Of a DNA stretch of 64,000 bases, positions 33,119 through 42,997 are shown piece after piece (positions within the stretch are counted from its first letter, which is position 1; every line of letters begins with the position of its first letter). The translations under genes were made by a program, and so were the position numbers. The DNA is from DATKDP01 sp035546335 (GTDB taxonomy: Bacteria > Acidobacteriota > Thermoanaerobaculia > Gp7-AA8), in contig DATKDP010000053.1 in the NCBI GenBank assembly GCA_035546335.1, positions 43,291 through 107,290 of the forward strand, read 5' to 3'. The notes under the pieces are model-generated. The model was given only the letters and a program-made list of their open reading frames with translations. It was not told where the DNA came from and did not search any database.

Positions 33119-34603
33119 CTAGCTCAAGCGGACGTACGGGAGAAGCCCGTGAAGTCCGCCCTCACGTCCGAAGCCCGACTCCTTGTAGCCGCCGAACGGC
33201 GACGCCGGATCGAACTTGTTGTAGGTGTTGGCCCAGATCACTCCGGCGCGAAGCCGCTGCGCCATCTTCAGAATCCGCGATCCCTTCTCGGTCCAGACGC
33301 CCGCGGAGAGACCATACGGAGTGTTGTTCGCGCGCTCGATCGCTTCCTCGGGAGTCCGGAATGTGAGCACCGAGAGGACGGGGCCGAAGATCTCTTCCTG
33401 CGCGATGCGGCTCGACTGGGCGACGCCGGTGAAGAACGTCGGGGGGAACCAGAAGCCACGCTCGGGGACGCTGCAGGGCGCCTGATACATCTCCGCCCCC
33501 TCCGCGCTTCCGCTCTCGACCAGCTCGGTGATCTTCTCGAGCTGCGCGCGCGAGTTGATGGCGCCGATGTCGGTGTTCTTGTCGAGAGGATTCCCGAGAC
33601 GAAGGGTTCCGATGCGATCACGAAGTTTGCGTATCACCGGCTCGATGACGGACTCCTGGACGAAGAGCCGCGATCCGGCGCAGCAGACGTGGCCCTGGTT
33701 GAAATAGATGCCGTTGATGATTCCCTCGATCGCCTGATCGAGGGGCGCGTCTTCGAACACGATGTTCGGAGCCTTACCGCCCAGCTCGAGCGTCAGTCGC
33801 TTCCTCGTTCCGGCGATCGACTGCAGGATTCTCTTCCCCACGTCGGTCGAGCCGGTGAAGGCGATCTTGTCGACGTCGTCATGCCGCACGAGTGCCGCAC
33901 CCGTCCCCGGCCCTCCCGTGATGATGTTGACTACGCCGGGCGGCAGGCCGGCCTCCTCGATCACGCGAGCGAGCATCATGGCGGTGAGCGGAGTGGTCTC
34001 GGCCGGCTTGAGAACCACGGTATTTCCGGTAGCCAGCGCCGGAGCGATCTTCCATGCAGCCATCAGCAAAGGGAAGTTCCAGGGAATCACCTGCCCGGCC
34101 ACGCCGAGAGGCGCGACCTGTCGATTGGGGAAGGCGTACTCCAGCTTGTCGGCCCAGCCGGCATAGTAGAAGAAATGCGCCGCCGCGAGAGGGATGTCGA
34201 TGTCGCGCGACTCGCGAATCGGCTTTCCGCCGTTCATCGTCTCGAGAACGGCGAAGGCTCGCGATTTTTCCTGGATCAGCCGCGCAATCCGAAAGATGTA
34301 TTTCGCCCGTTCCGAGGGGGCGATCTTCCGCCAGCTCGCGAACGCGCGACGCGCCGCCTTCACGGCTCGATCGACGTCTTCGGCATCGGCCTCCGCCACA
34401 CGGGCAAGCACCTGCTCGGTCGCCGGATTGATCGTGTCGAAATATCGCGCCGAATGGGGAGTGACGAAACGTCCTCCGATGAACAGTTCGTAGCGCTCTT
34501 CGAGGCCGACGTGATCCGTCGACTCGAGCGACGGCGAATACTCCCACTGCACCGGCATCGGCGATGCGGGACCTGGTTTGAGTCGTTCGATGGTCTCACT
34601 CAT
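33119..34603 (-). CDS. Aldehyde dehydrogenase, full length
   Basis: This 494-residue NAD(P) enzyme has P-W-N-F-P-L, F-T-G-S-T-D-V-G, the general base in L-E-L-G-G-K-A-P-N and the nucleophile in G-H-V-C-C-A-G-S-R. It oxidises an aldehyde to the acid. With deoC upstream it probably oxidises acetaldehyde released from deoxyribose 5-phosphate, an inference from the operon. Confidence 0.93.
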   Translation of the reverse strand: MSETIERLKPGPASPMPVQWEYSPSLESTDHVGLEERYELFIGGRFVTPHSARYFDTINPATEQVLARVAEADAEDVDRAVKAARRAFASWRKIAPSERAKYIFRIARLIQEKSRAFAVLETMNGGKPIRESRDIDIPLAAAHFFYYAGWADKLEYAFPNRQVAPLGVAGQVIPWNFPLLMAAWKIAPALATGNTVVLKPAETTPLTAMMLARVIEEAGLPPGVVNIITGGPGTGAALVRHDDVDKIAFTGSTDVGKRILQSIAGTRKRLTLELGGKAPNIVFEDAPLDQAIEGIINGIYFNQGHVCCAGSRLFVQESVIEPVIRKLRDRIGTLRLGNPLDKNTDIGAINSRAQLEKITELVESGSAEGAEMYQAPCSVPERGFWFPPTFFTGVAQSSRIAQEEIFGPVLSVLTFRTPEEAIERANNTPYGLSAGVWTEKGSRILKMAQRLRAGVIWANTYNKFDPASPFGGYKESGFGREGGLHGLLPYVRLS

Positions 34604-34617
34604 GGCTGGATCTCACT

Positions 34618-35571
34618 TCAATCGAGGGTGAAGTAATCACCCGACTGATAGGCGCCGGTTTGTTCCTTGCGGAGCTGCATCAGAATGTCGTTGAGCAATG
34701 TGCTCGCACCGAGGCGGAAGAGCTCGGGAGTCATCCAGTCTCCGCCGAGCGTCTCGTAGAGGACGACGAGATAGGCGAGCGCGAGCTTCGCGTTCGAGAT
34801 CCCGCCGGCCGGCTTCATCCCGATGAGCTTTCCGGTCGCATGGTGAAAGTCGCGAATCGCTTCGAGCATGACCAGCGTGGAGGCGAGCGTCGCTCCGGGC
34901 TGCACTTTACCGGTCGAGGTCTTGATGAAGTCGGCACCGCCGAACATGGCGATCATCGACGCGAGACGCACCTGATCGTAGTTCCCCAGCTCGCCCGTCT
35001 CGAGGATCACTTTGAGATGCGCAGGACCGCACGCTTCCTTCACCTCGGCGACTTCCTCGAACACCGTCCGGTAGTCGCCGGCCAGAAAGGCGCCGCGATT
35101 GATCACCATGTCGATCTCGTCGGCGCCATCGGCGACCGCCTGACGCGTCTCCTGCAGCCGGACATTCATGTACGTCTGCCCGCTTGGAAATCCCGTGGCG
35201 ACGGAAGCCACCTTGACGTCCGAACCAGCGAGTGTGCTCTTGACCCGTCGTACGAGGCTCGGATAGACGCACACGGCGGCGACATGTGGAATCGTCGGGT
35301 CCGAGGGATCAGGGCGCATCGCCTTCCCGCAAAGAGCGTGGACCTTCCCGGGCGTGTCTTTCCCTTCGAGCGTGGTGAGGTCGATCATGCTGATCGCCAG
35401 TCGCAGACCCCACACCTTCGAGTCCTTCTTCAGCGATCGCTTGGCAAGCGTGGCTGCTCGCTCCTCGACGGCGACGGCATCAACGGGAAGGGCGAGATCG
35501 AGCGCCTCCGAGAGGCTTCGCCGAAAGGCTACGGGCACGGTATGCCCTTGCGCGACGATTGTCTCCGCCAT
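34618..35571 (-). CDS. deoC: Deoxyribose-phosphate aldolase
   Basis: This 317-residue class I aldolase has I-S-M-I-D-L-T-T-L-E-G, V-A-A-V-C-V-Y-P-S-L-V, E-I-D-M-V-I-N-R-G-A, the Schiff-base Lys in D-F-I-K-T-S-T-G-K and G-M-K-P-A-G-G-I-S. Length fits the eukaryote-like long DeoC group. It cleaves deoxyribose 5-phosphate to glyceraldehyde 3-phosphate and acetaldehyde. ATG 35571 is preferred to GTG 35589. Confidence 0.93.
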   Translation of the reverse strand: MAETIVAQGHTVPVAFRRSLSEALDLALPVDAVAVEERAATLAKRSLKKDSKVWGLRLAISMIDLTTLEGKDTPGKVHALCGKAMRPDPSDPTIPHVAAVCVYPSLVRRVKSTLAGSDVKVASVATGFPSGQTYMNVRLQETRQAVADGADEIDMVINRGAFLAGDYRTVFEEVAEVKEACGPAHLKVILETGELGNYDQVRLASMIAMFGGADFIKTSTGKVQPGATLASTLVMLEAIRDFHHATGKLIGMKPAGGISNAKLALAYLVVLYETLGGDWMTPELFRLGASTLLNDILMQLRKEQTGAYQSGDYFTLD

Positions 35572-35621
35572 ATGGTGATACGGTATCACGCCCTCTGCGA
35601 TTCTTCACGAGCTCGCGCTAC

Positions 35622-35645
35622 GCATCCGCGACGAAGTTCGGCCAC
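35622..35645 (+). repeat. 24-bp dispersed repeat, copy 2
   Basis: Identical to 28990-29013. It lies in the short gap between deoC and the kelch gene, where the minus-strand kelch stop follows at 35661. Confidence 0.75.
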
Positions 35646-35660
35646 ATGGGGCCGCGCCCG

Positions 35661-37676
35661 CTACTCTCGATCGAGGAACGACGGCACCCGCTTCGGCAGC
35701 TCGGCGGAGCCTTCGACCGGATGCTCCGGAAACGTCGCGTGGACGTTCCTCTCGACCGCGCCCGTCTTCGCCGGAGGCTCGTCGAATCTCTGAGTTGCCC
35801 GGCGGCGTCCATCGCGAAGCGGCTCGAGAGTCCAGTTCACCCCGTCGGTTCTCCAAAGCTCCGAGAAGTAGAACCCGGCATACCCTCCGAACAGAGTCAG
35901 CCTGGAGGTGACCGTGTCGTAGATGAGCGCGCCGTTCATTCTCTGCGAAGGACGGGACGGAGGACTCACCTGCGCCCAGCTCGTGCCGTTCCACTCCCAC
36001 TGTTCGTTGATGTACTGTTCGTTGACGTCCTTGCCGCCGAACATCACGATCTTCCGCTGCTCCGGATGGTAGCCGATCTGTACGCCGTAACGTCCACCTG
36101 GCTTCGTCGTCAGGTTCGTCAGCTGCGTCCAGCTCGTGCCGTCGAAGCTCCACATGTCGGAGTAGCGCTCCACCTTGCTGTTCTCGTTCGCGCGGCCGAT
36201 CCCACCGAAGATGAACGTCTTCTGCTGGGTCGGATCGTAGAACATCCCGAGATTCGAGCGGGCGTTCGGCCGGGTTCCGCTGCGGGCAGCCTGAGTCCAG
36301 CTCGCTCCGTCCCACAGCCACGTCTCACGATGCCAGAGGTTCGAGTCGGTATAGCCGCCGAAGAGAACAGACTTTCGCAGACGGGCGTCGTAGACCATCG
36401 ACGCCCACCGCCGGCTCGTCGGCTTGGTTCGAAGGTCGGCGAACGAGAACCAGCTCTCGCCATCCCACTCGTGAATCGTCGTGTCTTCGCAGAGCATCAC
36501 GAGACGACCTCGATCGGTGTCGAATGTGCCTGTCGGAAAATTACAGCCCGGGGGCGTGTCGGGATGATCGATCCTCTGCCACGATCCGCCGGCGAATCGC
36601 CAGAAGTCGCCCAACGGCCCTTCTTCGTTCCGACCCCCATAGAGCCACGACACCCCTCTGCTCGGGTCGTGGGCAAAAAGAAAGAGCGAGCGAGGACCGG
36701 GGGAGGTGATGTCCTGAATTGTGAACCAGCCATCTTCCCGCAGCCGCATCGTCCGGTTTCGTACGTCGAAGTCATCGCCACCGAAGAGAATCGCCTCGCC
36801 GCGTACGCGGTCGTAGGCCATCGAATGACCGCTGACGGCTCCCGGAGTCCGGTCGAAGGTGAGCTCGATCTTCGTCCAGTTCTCACCATTCCATTCCCAC
36901 GAGCTGTCGGTCGCGAATCCGTCCTTGCAGCCGCCACCGGTCACGAGCACCGTCTGATTGTGCGTCTGATAGGTGATCGCTCCCTGCCGGAGGCAATCGG
37001 GGAGTGTTTCCGGCGTGACGCGCTGCCAGGCGTCCCCCTCCCAGCGGTACATCTCCGAGGTCAGGCTGTCGTTCCAGCCGAGCAGGAGCACCTCGGCCCT
37101 GGCCTCGTCATAGACCATCAGCGGAGCGGTCAGATTCGGCGATCCGCTCGCCAGAAGGTGCCAGTCGAATCCATCGAACTCCCAGGTATCGTGGAAGTTC
37201 TCCGTGACGGTCGTGCCGCCGTAGAGAAGGACACGATCGTTCGATCGATCGAACGCCGAGGTGGCGAAGGCGCGTGCCGATGGCGAAGTTGGGGGACTCA
37301 GCTGCTGCCAGACACCATTGCTGTAGGACCACGTATCGGCGAAAAGATCGGTGAGATGGACTCCTCCGAACAAGACCGTGCGGCGTCTCGTCGGCTCGTA
37401 GAACATTGTGAAGCCGGAACGATTGCCCGGATGGATCTCCGGGTAACGGCGTATCCAGCGCCCGCCGTTCCATTCCCACGTATCGCCCAGCTCGTAGCGA
37501 AGGTTGCTCGAGTCAGAACCGCTGATCCCCCCGAAAAGGACGATACGCCGAGCCGCTTCGTCGAACACCATGCGAGCAGCCGTCCGGGCCGTCGGATGGT
37601 CGGCGAGAAGCGCCGGGGAGACAACTGCCGTGAGACCGATTGCGAGAACAGCTCTTCTGAAAGAGGAAAGGGTCAT
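35661..37676 (-). CDS. Exported kelch-repeat beta-propeller protein
   Basis: This 671-residue protein starts with a signal peptide (A-V-L-A-I-G-L-T-A-V-V-S-P-A-L-L-A). About ten repeats of the pattern D-x-x-R-x-x-x-V-L-F-G-G ... D-T-W-x-W-x-G-x-x-W follow, as in galactose-oxidase/kelch propellers. The last 50 residues are basic and repeat-free. No enzyme motif is visible; it may bind ligands or glycans outside the cell. Confidence 0.88.
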   Translation of the reverse strand: MTLSSFRRAVLAIGLTAVVSPALLADHPTARTAARMVFDEAARRIVLFGGISGSDSSNLRYELGDTWEWNGGRWIRRYPEIHPGNRSGFTMFYEPTRRRTVLFGGVHLTDLFADTWSYSNGVWQQLSPPTSPSARAFATSAFDRSNDRVLLYGGTTVTENFHDTWEFDGFDWHLLASGSPNLTAPLMVYDEARAEVLLLGWNDSLTSEMYRWEGDAWQRVTPETLPDCLRQGAITYQTHNQTVLVTGGGCKDGFATDSSWEWNGENWTKIELTFDRTPGAVSGHSMAYDRVRGEAILFGGDDFDVRNRTMRLREDGWFTIQDITSPGPRSLFLFAHDPSRGVSWLYGGRNEEGPLGDFWRFAGGSWQRIDHPDTPPGCNFPTGTFDTDRGRLVMLCEDTTIHEWDGESWFSFADLRTKPTSRRWASMVYDARLRKSVLFGGYTDSNLWHRETWLWDGASWTQAARSGTRPNARSNLGMFYDPTQQKTFIFGGIGRANENSKVERYSDMWSFDGTSWTQLTNLTTKPGGRYGVQIGYHPEQRKIVMFGGKDVNEQYINEQWEWNGTSWAQVSPPSRPSQRMNGALIYDTVTSRLTLFGGYAGFYFSELWRTDGVNWTLEPLRDGRRRATQRFDEPPAKTGAVERNVHATFPEHPVEGSAELPKRVPSFLDRE

Positions 37677-37829
37677 GCGATGACAGCCTCGTCGTGATGG
37701 AATTGGCGAATCCGAGCGGATCCGTTGCTGCTCTTTCAACGAACGGCTCGCCGCCGGGACAAATTCCTCGCGAGCGGGCAGGACGGGAGGCAACTCTCTG
37801 TCACGAAAAGGAAAACACGACCCTGCCCC

Positions 37830-39155
37830 CTAGAGCCGCAGACGCAGCGTCACGAGAGTCTCGTCGAGCTCGAGCTTGACGGGTGAGTCGACATCGTGAT
37901 GCGCATACTCGATCGTCACATCGAGACTATCGAGAATCCCGATCCGGATGCCTGCGTCGATCTTGATCCAATCCCACCAGACGCTGGGAGCGACGAAGGT
38001 GGGGGGTCCCCGGAAATGGTTCGTCAAGCGGCTGTAGCGCACTGCGGGCTGGACGGAGCTGATCAGAGCACCGCCGCGCACCCGAGGGCCGATCTGCAAC
38101 TGCACGTCGTATCCCAGCTCGACTTCGAAGCTGTCGCGGTCGAGACCAGCAACCGTCTGATCGACGTATTGCCCGATGGCGGTCAGCCGATTCCATTCAG
38201 CATAGACGCGCATTCCGGTCTCCCGCTTCCTGTTCCCCTCGATCGGCAGCGAAATGCCGAAGGCTCCGTCGAGAAGGTCGAGATCGCCGCCATAGAACGT
38301 ACCGCGCAGGTCGACGGTCTCGGCGAGATCGCGACGGTAGTCGTAGACGATCACATCGAAGCCGCGGCTGCCATCGTCGCTGGCCCAGCGATATCCGAGC
38401 CCGAAGCCGAGCTCGGGGTTGTCGGTCTCGAAAAAATAGTCTTCGACCTCGGCATCGTAGAGAATCGGGAATCCGCTCTTGAGCTCGGGATTCGGAAAGG
38501 GCTGCAGCAGCTCGCGGATCCCGTTGTCGCCGGCCAAAGCGTTCGTGTCGCGGAAGAAGAGCGGATTCCCGCTCGAGTATTGACTCCGCCAATAGAGGTG
38601 ACGCCCGAAGGAACCGCCGAGCTGAAACTGGACGTCGTTGAAACGATTGAACGAGGTCGAGGTCACGCCGTAGCTCTCGAGCAGGCGAACGGGCTGGCGC
38701 TCCATCTTCGGCGCCTTTCCCATCAACAGAAAGAGTGACGTTCCCCCCGGGAGCTCGAGTCGCTCGGGCATCTCGCCGAAGCGGAGCCACAGCTCCTCGA
38801 GATCGACCTTGCGGTCCTCCGAGGTCGGATTGCGGCTGTAGAGATCGACGGCATCGATGCGTGCTCTCGCGCCGAACAGCGAACGGTATTCGAGATCGAA
38901 AATCAGCGATGCGAGACTCACTTCCGCCGTTCGTCCACCATCGACCGTCTCCATGAAACCGGTAGTCTGGCCGGGCGGCAGAAACTCCGGCGGGAAGGGA
39001 AAGCGAAGGGCGAATCGCTCCTGGTTGCTATCGCGGATGTTGGCCCGCAGCTCCAGGCGCGAGCGCAAGCTCCAGCCATCGGGAAGGACACTCTGACCAG
39101 ATGACACCGCGGAACAAAGAACAACGGAGATCGCGAGAGCGACTCGTCGCATCAT
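37830..39155 (-). CDS. Outer-membrane beta-barrel (alginate-export/porin-like) protein
   Basis: This 441-residue protein has a signal peptide (A-L-A-I-S-V-V-L-C-S-A-V-S-S-G), then alternating amphipathic strands (W-S-L-R-S-R-L-E-L-R-A-N-I, H-L-Y-W-R-S-Q-Y-S-S-G-N) and ends in aromatic/hydrophobic alternation L-V-T-L-R-L-R-L without a terminal Phe. Length fits 16-18 strands. The texture suggests a porin-like barrel but no named family is certain. Confidence 0.75.
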   Translation of the reverse strand: MMRRVALAISVVLCSAVSSGQSVLPDGWSLRSRLELRANIRDSNQERFALRFPFPPEFLPPGQTTGFMETVDGGRTAEVSLASLIFDLEYRSLFGARARIDAVDLYSRNPTSEDRKVDLEELWLRFGEMPERLELPGGTSLFLLMGKAPKMERQPVRLLESYGVTSTSFNRFNDVQFQLGGSFGRHLYWRSQYSSGNPLFFRDTNALAGDNGIRELLQPFPNPELKSGFPILYDAEVEDYFFETDNPELGFGLGYRWASDDGSRGFDVIVYDYRRDLAETVDLRGTFYGGDLDLLDGAFGISLPIEGNRKRETGMRVYAEWNRLTAIGQYVDQTVAGLDRDSFEVELGYDVQLQIGPRVRGGALISSVQPAVRYSRLTNHFRGPPTFVAPSVWWDWIKIDAGIRIGILDSLDVTIEYAHHDVDSPVKLELDETLVTLRLRL

Positions 39156-39261
39156 TCAGAAGCTCCTCGAACCAGATTGACCGGGACCGGAATCATAGTA
39201 TCGCGGTTTCGATGTCTCCGAACGGATCTTCAGATTCCAGCTGCGCTCGATCTGAGGTTTT

Positions 39262-39287
39262 TTCTCTCTCAAAGTCGTGAGAGAGAA
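39262..39287. repeat. Perfect inverted repeat in divergent promoter region
   Basis: TTCTCTCTCA and TGAGAGAGAA flank AAGTCG. The run of T lies before the stem on plus, so it is not a terminator. Position between divergent genes (39155 and 39362) makes an operator possible. Confidence 0.5.
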
Positions 39288-39361
39288 GCCGGACTCGGGC
39301 TCGTTGGACACGCGCACGCCGGTCGTGCGAAATAGCCTGCAATTGTTCTATTCTCACGAGC

Positions 39362-39886
39362 ATGTTCCTGCTCGAGACGCCACGTCTCGTCATCCGTCCC
39401 TGGGTGCCCGACGACGATCGCACCGCCTATACGGCGATCACACACGACCTCGAAGTCATGCACTACGTCCACGGCGGGCTGCCTCATACCGATCAGGAAA
39501 TCGACGAGTTTTTCGCTCGTCAGTCGCGACAGCTCGCCGAGCACGGCGTCTGCATGGGCGCCTTGATCGAGAAAGCGACCGGACGGCTGCTCGGGCTCGC
39601 CGGCACGCAGCCCCTCGGCACGACGGGCGATCTCGAGATCGGGTGGATTCTCGCCCGCGATGCATGGGGTCACGGCTTCGCCACGGAGGCCGGCGACGCG
39701 GCGATGCATCACGTGCTCCACGCGCTGAGCCGGCCGCGGGTCGTGGCGATCATCGACCCCGGCAATGAACCGTCGAAGCGCGTCGCCGCGCGGCTGGGCA
39801 TGCAGTTCGAGGCGCGCTACTCCGGCGCACAGCTCGGCCACCGCCGCCCGGAGATCGTGGTCGACCTCTTCTACCGGGAGAGATGA
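39362..39886 (+). CDS. GNAT N-acetyltransferase, RimJ/RimL type
   Basis: This 174-residue protein has L-L-E-T-P-R-L-V-I-R-P-W, D-L-E-I-G-W-I-L-A-R-D-A-W-G-H-G-F-A-T-E-A (acetyl-CoA loop R-x-x-W-G-x-G) and D-P-G-N-E-P-S-K-R-V-A-A-R-L-G-M, all typical of the RimL-like GNAT group. It transfers acetyl to an amine. The substrate is unknown. Confidence 0.9.
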   Translation: MFLLETPRLVIRPWVPDDDRTAYTAITHDLEVMHYVHGGLPHTDQEIDEFFARQSRQLAEHGVCMGALIEKATGRLLGLAGTQPLGTTGDLEIGWILARDAWGHGFATEAGDAAMHHVLHALSRPRVVAIIDPGNEPSKRVAARLGMQFEARYSGAQLGHRRPEIVVDLFYRER

Positions 39887-39925
39887 GCCGCGGGTGCTTC
39901 GCGAGAGTGGCCGAGCTGTCCGGTC

Positions 39926-40140
39926 GGGGGTCGGGCGTCCTCGCCGCCGCAGGCAAAAGGGGCAGATCTGACCGAGCGGCCAGCGATGGCGAGGACGCCC
40001 GACCCCCATGTTGCGCATCGCTCGAGTGGCTGGACATTCCGATGTCCAGCCCGTGAGGCGGGCGACGATCGTACCCATCGCTCACCGTGTCGTCCGTCAC
40101 CGGGCCGAAGATCGGAATCTTCGGCCACGACGGAATCTCC
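39926..40140. repeat. BIME-like mosaic of palindromes, cluster 1
   Basis: Three modules lie here. A 20-base inverted repeat (GGGGGTCGGGCGTCCTCGCC at 39926-39945 with its complement at 39988-40007). A 24-base palindrome at 40028-40051 with arm GGCTGGACAT and loop TCCG. Another at 40103-40126 with arm GGCCGAAGAT and loop CGGA, followed by a half-copy to 40140. The same modules recur at 42998-43192, 45609-45632 and 63407-63430. The interval 39887-40249 has no gene. Confidence 0.88.
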
Positions 40141-40249
40141 GGCCACGACGCACGAAGCGGGGTGGAACGCCTCTTTCTTCGGGCGGGCATGGGACGCACA
40201 CTCTCCCTTCCACATTCAGGGCAAACGCGTCTACCATAGCGTCCACCCA

Positions 40250-42946
40250 ATGCTCGAGCCAGGCACCACTCTGTCGCACTACACGATTCTGTCGCACCTC
40301 GGTGCGGGAGGGATGGGAGAGATCTACGAAGCGCACGACGAAACGCTCGGTCGGAATGTCGCGCTGAAGATTCTCCCCCCCGAGCTGGTGCGCAACGAGG
40401 ACCGCGTACGCCGCTTCATCCAGGAAGCGAAGTCGGCCTCGGCGCTCAGTCACCCGCACATCATCACCATCTACGAGATCGGCGAAGCGGAGATTACTCC
40501 CGAGGATGCACCCGCGGAGTCGATCCGCATCCACTTCATCGCCATGGAGCTCGTTGAAGGGGAAACGCTGCGCAGAAGGCTGCGAGACGAACGCGGTGAC
40601 TTGAAGGAGCGTCTCGGCTGGCTCGCGCAGGCGGCAGAAGGGCTGGCGAAGGCTCACGCGGCCGGGATCGTTCATCGTGATCTGAAGCCCGAGAACATCA
40701 TGGTCACGCGGGACGGCTATGCGAAGGTTCTCGATTTCGGCCTTGCCAAGTTGACCGAACCGGGATCAGCCGCCAGCCAGGCCCCGACGCAGGTTCGCGC
40801 GAATACCCAGGAGGGCGTCGTTCTCGGGACGGTCGGGTACATGTCACCCGAACAGGTGCAGGGAAAAGCAGTCGATCATCGTTCCGACATCTTCTCGTTC
40901 GGCTGCGTTCTCTACGAGGCAGTGGGCGGAAAAAAGGCGTTCGAGGGAGAGACGAACGTCGACACCATGCATCAGATTCTCCATGGGAAGCCGCTGCCCA
41001 TCGCCGAGTTGAACCCCGACGTTCCGGCAGAGCTCCGCCGGATGATCAGGCGCTGTCTCGCCAAGGACCCGGAAAAGCGCCACCAGTCGATGAAGGATCT
41101 GGCGATCGAGCTCGCCGACATGCTCGAGGAGTTCGAGGAGCTCATGGCCGGAGGGCCGATCCGATCGTCCGGATCGAGCGAATCGCTTCAGGCGATTCCG
41201 CTCCGCCGCCGCTCGTGGATCCTTCCGCTCGGAGTAACGGTCGCCGCACTGGCGGCCGTCGCAGTGATCTTCATCTGGAGGCCGGCGGGCGAGTCCACCC
41301 CTTCCGCACGCCGAGCGCTCGAGGCGAGCTTCTCTCAGGTGACCGATTTCGCGGGCCTGGAGGTCGAGCTGTCGATTTCGCCGGACGGCAACTTCGTCGT
41401 CTACGCGAGTAACAGTTCGGGTGAGCACTTCGATCTCTACCTGCTGCGGATCGGAGGGAAGAAGCCGATCAATCTGACCGAGGGCTCCGGCAGCGACAAC
41501 TATCAACCGGCGTTCTCCCCCGACGGGCAGACGATCGCGTTTCGCTCGGATCGCGATGGAGGAGGACTCTTCCTGGTGGGTGCGACGGGAGAGTCGGCGC
41601 GGCGACTGTCCGACGCAGGCTTCAATCCTTCCTGGTCGCCCGACGGGAAGTCGATCGTGGTCGATACCGAGGGGCCGGTCGGACCTCACGGGCGAACCAC
41701 CATCAGTGAGCTCTGGGTCATCGACGTCGCGACCGGCGCGAAGCGCCGGATCTACAACGGCGATGCCGTGGAGCCGAAGTGGTCGCCGGGCGGCCACCGC
41801 ATCGCCTTCTGGGGTCTGCCGTCGAAGAACAGCGGGCGCCGCGACCTCGCGACCATTCCCGCTGCAGGTGGCGAGCCGGTGTGGCTGACCTCGGACGCTG
41901 CAGTCGACTGGTCGCCGGCGTGGGGACATGACGGAAGGCATCTTTACTTCTCCAGCGATCGCGGAGGGAGCATGAACCTCTGGCGCATCGCACTCGACGA
42001 GCAATCAGGTGTGCCCACCGGTTCACCCGAAGCGCTCACCACCCCGTCGCGTGACAGCTCGAGCGCGGCCGTCTCCGCGGACGGAAGGCGAATCGCCTAT
42101 GTCGCGTCCGACCAGCGGGCGAACATCGAGCGCGCGGAATTCGATTCCGTTGCGATGCGGCCGGCGGGATCACCCGTTCCGGTCACACGGGGCACGAGCG
42201 TGATCGCCAACTACTCCGTTTCCTTCGACGGAGAGTGGGTGGCGTTCCGGCCGGAGGGGAGAGAGAACATCTTCGTCGTTCGTTCCGACGGCACGCAGTT
42301 GCGCCAGCTCACCGACGACGAGCACAAGGACCGTGGGCCGTCATGGTCACCCGACGGGAAAACGATCGTCTTCTACTCGAACCGGAACGGGCGCTACGAA
42401 CTGTGGGTCATCAACGCCGACGGGAGCGGGCTCGAACAGCTCACCGAAACAACGGGACGTCCCTACTGGTTTCCGGTGTGGTCTCCCGATGGCGGCATGA
42501 TCCTCGCGGTGAACGAAGAGGCGACGGTCCTGTTCGATGCGAAAGGAAAGCGGCCGATACGAGACTTCGAGACTCTGCCCCCCCATCCACGCGGTCTCGT
42601 ATTTCGAGGCGACTCCTGGTCTCCCGATGGAACCAGAATCGCCGGACGGCTCGTCGAGGAAAACAACGCGGTCGGCGTTTCGGTCTATCGGCTCGGAACG
42701 CGCACCTACGACGATGTCGTCGACGTGAACACCTCACTTTTTCAGATGGTGATCTGGGGAAGCAACGGACACCTTCTCTACTCTGCCGGCGGCTGGCTGC
42801 ACGTCGCCGATCTCGCGACGAAACAGACCCGGCAGATCATGCAGCTGGGCAACCGGCGCAATCCCCGCCTCTCAGCCGATGGGCGCCATCTCTTTTTCGT
42901 CAATCGCCTCGATGAAGCCGACATCTGGATGGTGACGCTGAAGTGA
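40250..42946 (+). CDS. Ser/Thr protein kinase with TM helix and PD40/TolB-like propeller
   Basis: 898 residues. The Hanks kinase domain (about 1-285) has L-G-A-G-G-M-G-E-I-Y, V-A-L-K-I-L, I-V-H-R-D-L-K-P-E-N-I-M and L-D-F-G-L-A-K, with G-Y-M-S-P-E-Q. One TM helix (about 325-345) follows, then PD40 repeats (S-P-D-G-x-x-I-A-F, S-W-S-P-D-G-T-R-I-A) filling the extracytoplasmic half. It is a receptor-like kinase with a propeller sensor. ATG 40250 is chosen where the kinase domain starts. Confidence 0.94.
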   Translation: MLEPGTTLSHYTILSHLGAGGMGEIYEAHDETLGRNVALKILPPELVRNEDRVRRFIQEAKSASALSHPHIITIYEIGEAEITPEDAPAESIRIHFIAMELVEGETLRRRLRDERGDLKERLGWLAQAAEGLAKAHAAGIVHRDLKPENIMVTRDGYAKVLDFGLAKLTEPGSAASQAPTQVRANTQEGVVLGTVGYMSPEQVQGKAVDHRSDIFSFGCVLYEAVGGKKAFEGETNVDTMHQILHGKPLPIAELNPDVPAELRRMIRRCLAKDPEKRHQSMKDLAIELADMLEEFEELMAGGPIRSSGSSESLQAIPLRRRSWILPLGVTVAALAAVAVIFIWRPAGESTPSARRALEASFSQVTDFAGLEVELSISPDGNFVVYASNSSGEHFDLYLLRIGGKKPINLTEGSGSDNYQPAFSPDGQTIAFRSDRDGGGLFLVGATGESARRLSDAGFNPSWSPDGKSIVVDTEGPVGPHGRTTISELWVIDVATGAKRRIYNGDAVEPKWSPGGHRIAFWGLPSKNSGRRDLATIPAAGGEPVWLTSDAAVDWSPAWGHDGRHLYFSSDRGGSMNLWRIALDEQSGVPTGSPEALTTPSRDSSSAAVSADGRRIAYVASDQRANIERAEFDSVAMRPAGSPVPVTRGTSVIANYSVSFDGEWVAFRPEGRENIFVVRSDGTQLRQLTDDEHKDRGPSWSPDGKTIVFYSNRNGRYELWVINADGSGLEQLTETTGRPYWFPVWSPDGGMILAVNEEATVLFDAKGKRPIRDFETLPPHPRGLVFRGDSWSPDGTRIAGRLVEENNAVGVSVYRLGTRTYDDVVDVNTSLFQMVIWGSNGHLLYSAGGWLHVADLATKQTRQIMQLGNRRNPRLSADGRHLFFVNRLDEADIWMVTLK

Positions 42947-42997
42947 ACCGCGGTCGCTGAACATTCGACAGCAAATCCTCAGCAGAGCTGTCCTGTC

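Noticed and set aside
39262..39287. Perfect inverted repeat read as a terminator
   Set aside because: The T-run precedes the stem on plus, and minus has an A-run after it; no intrinsic terminator geometry.
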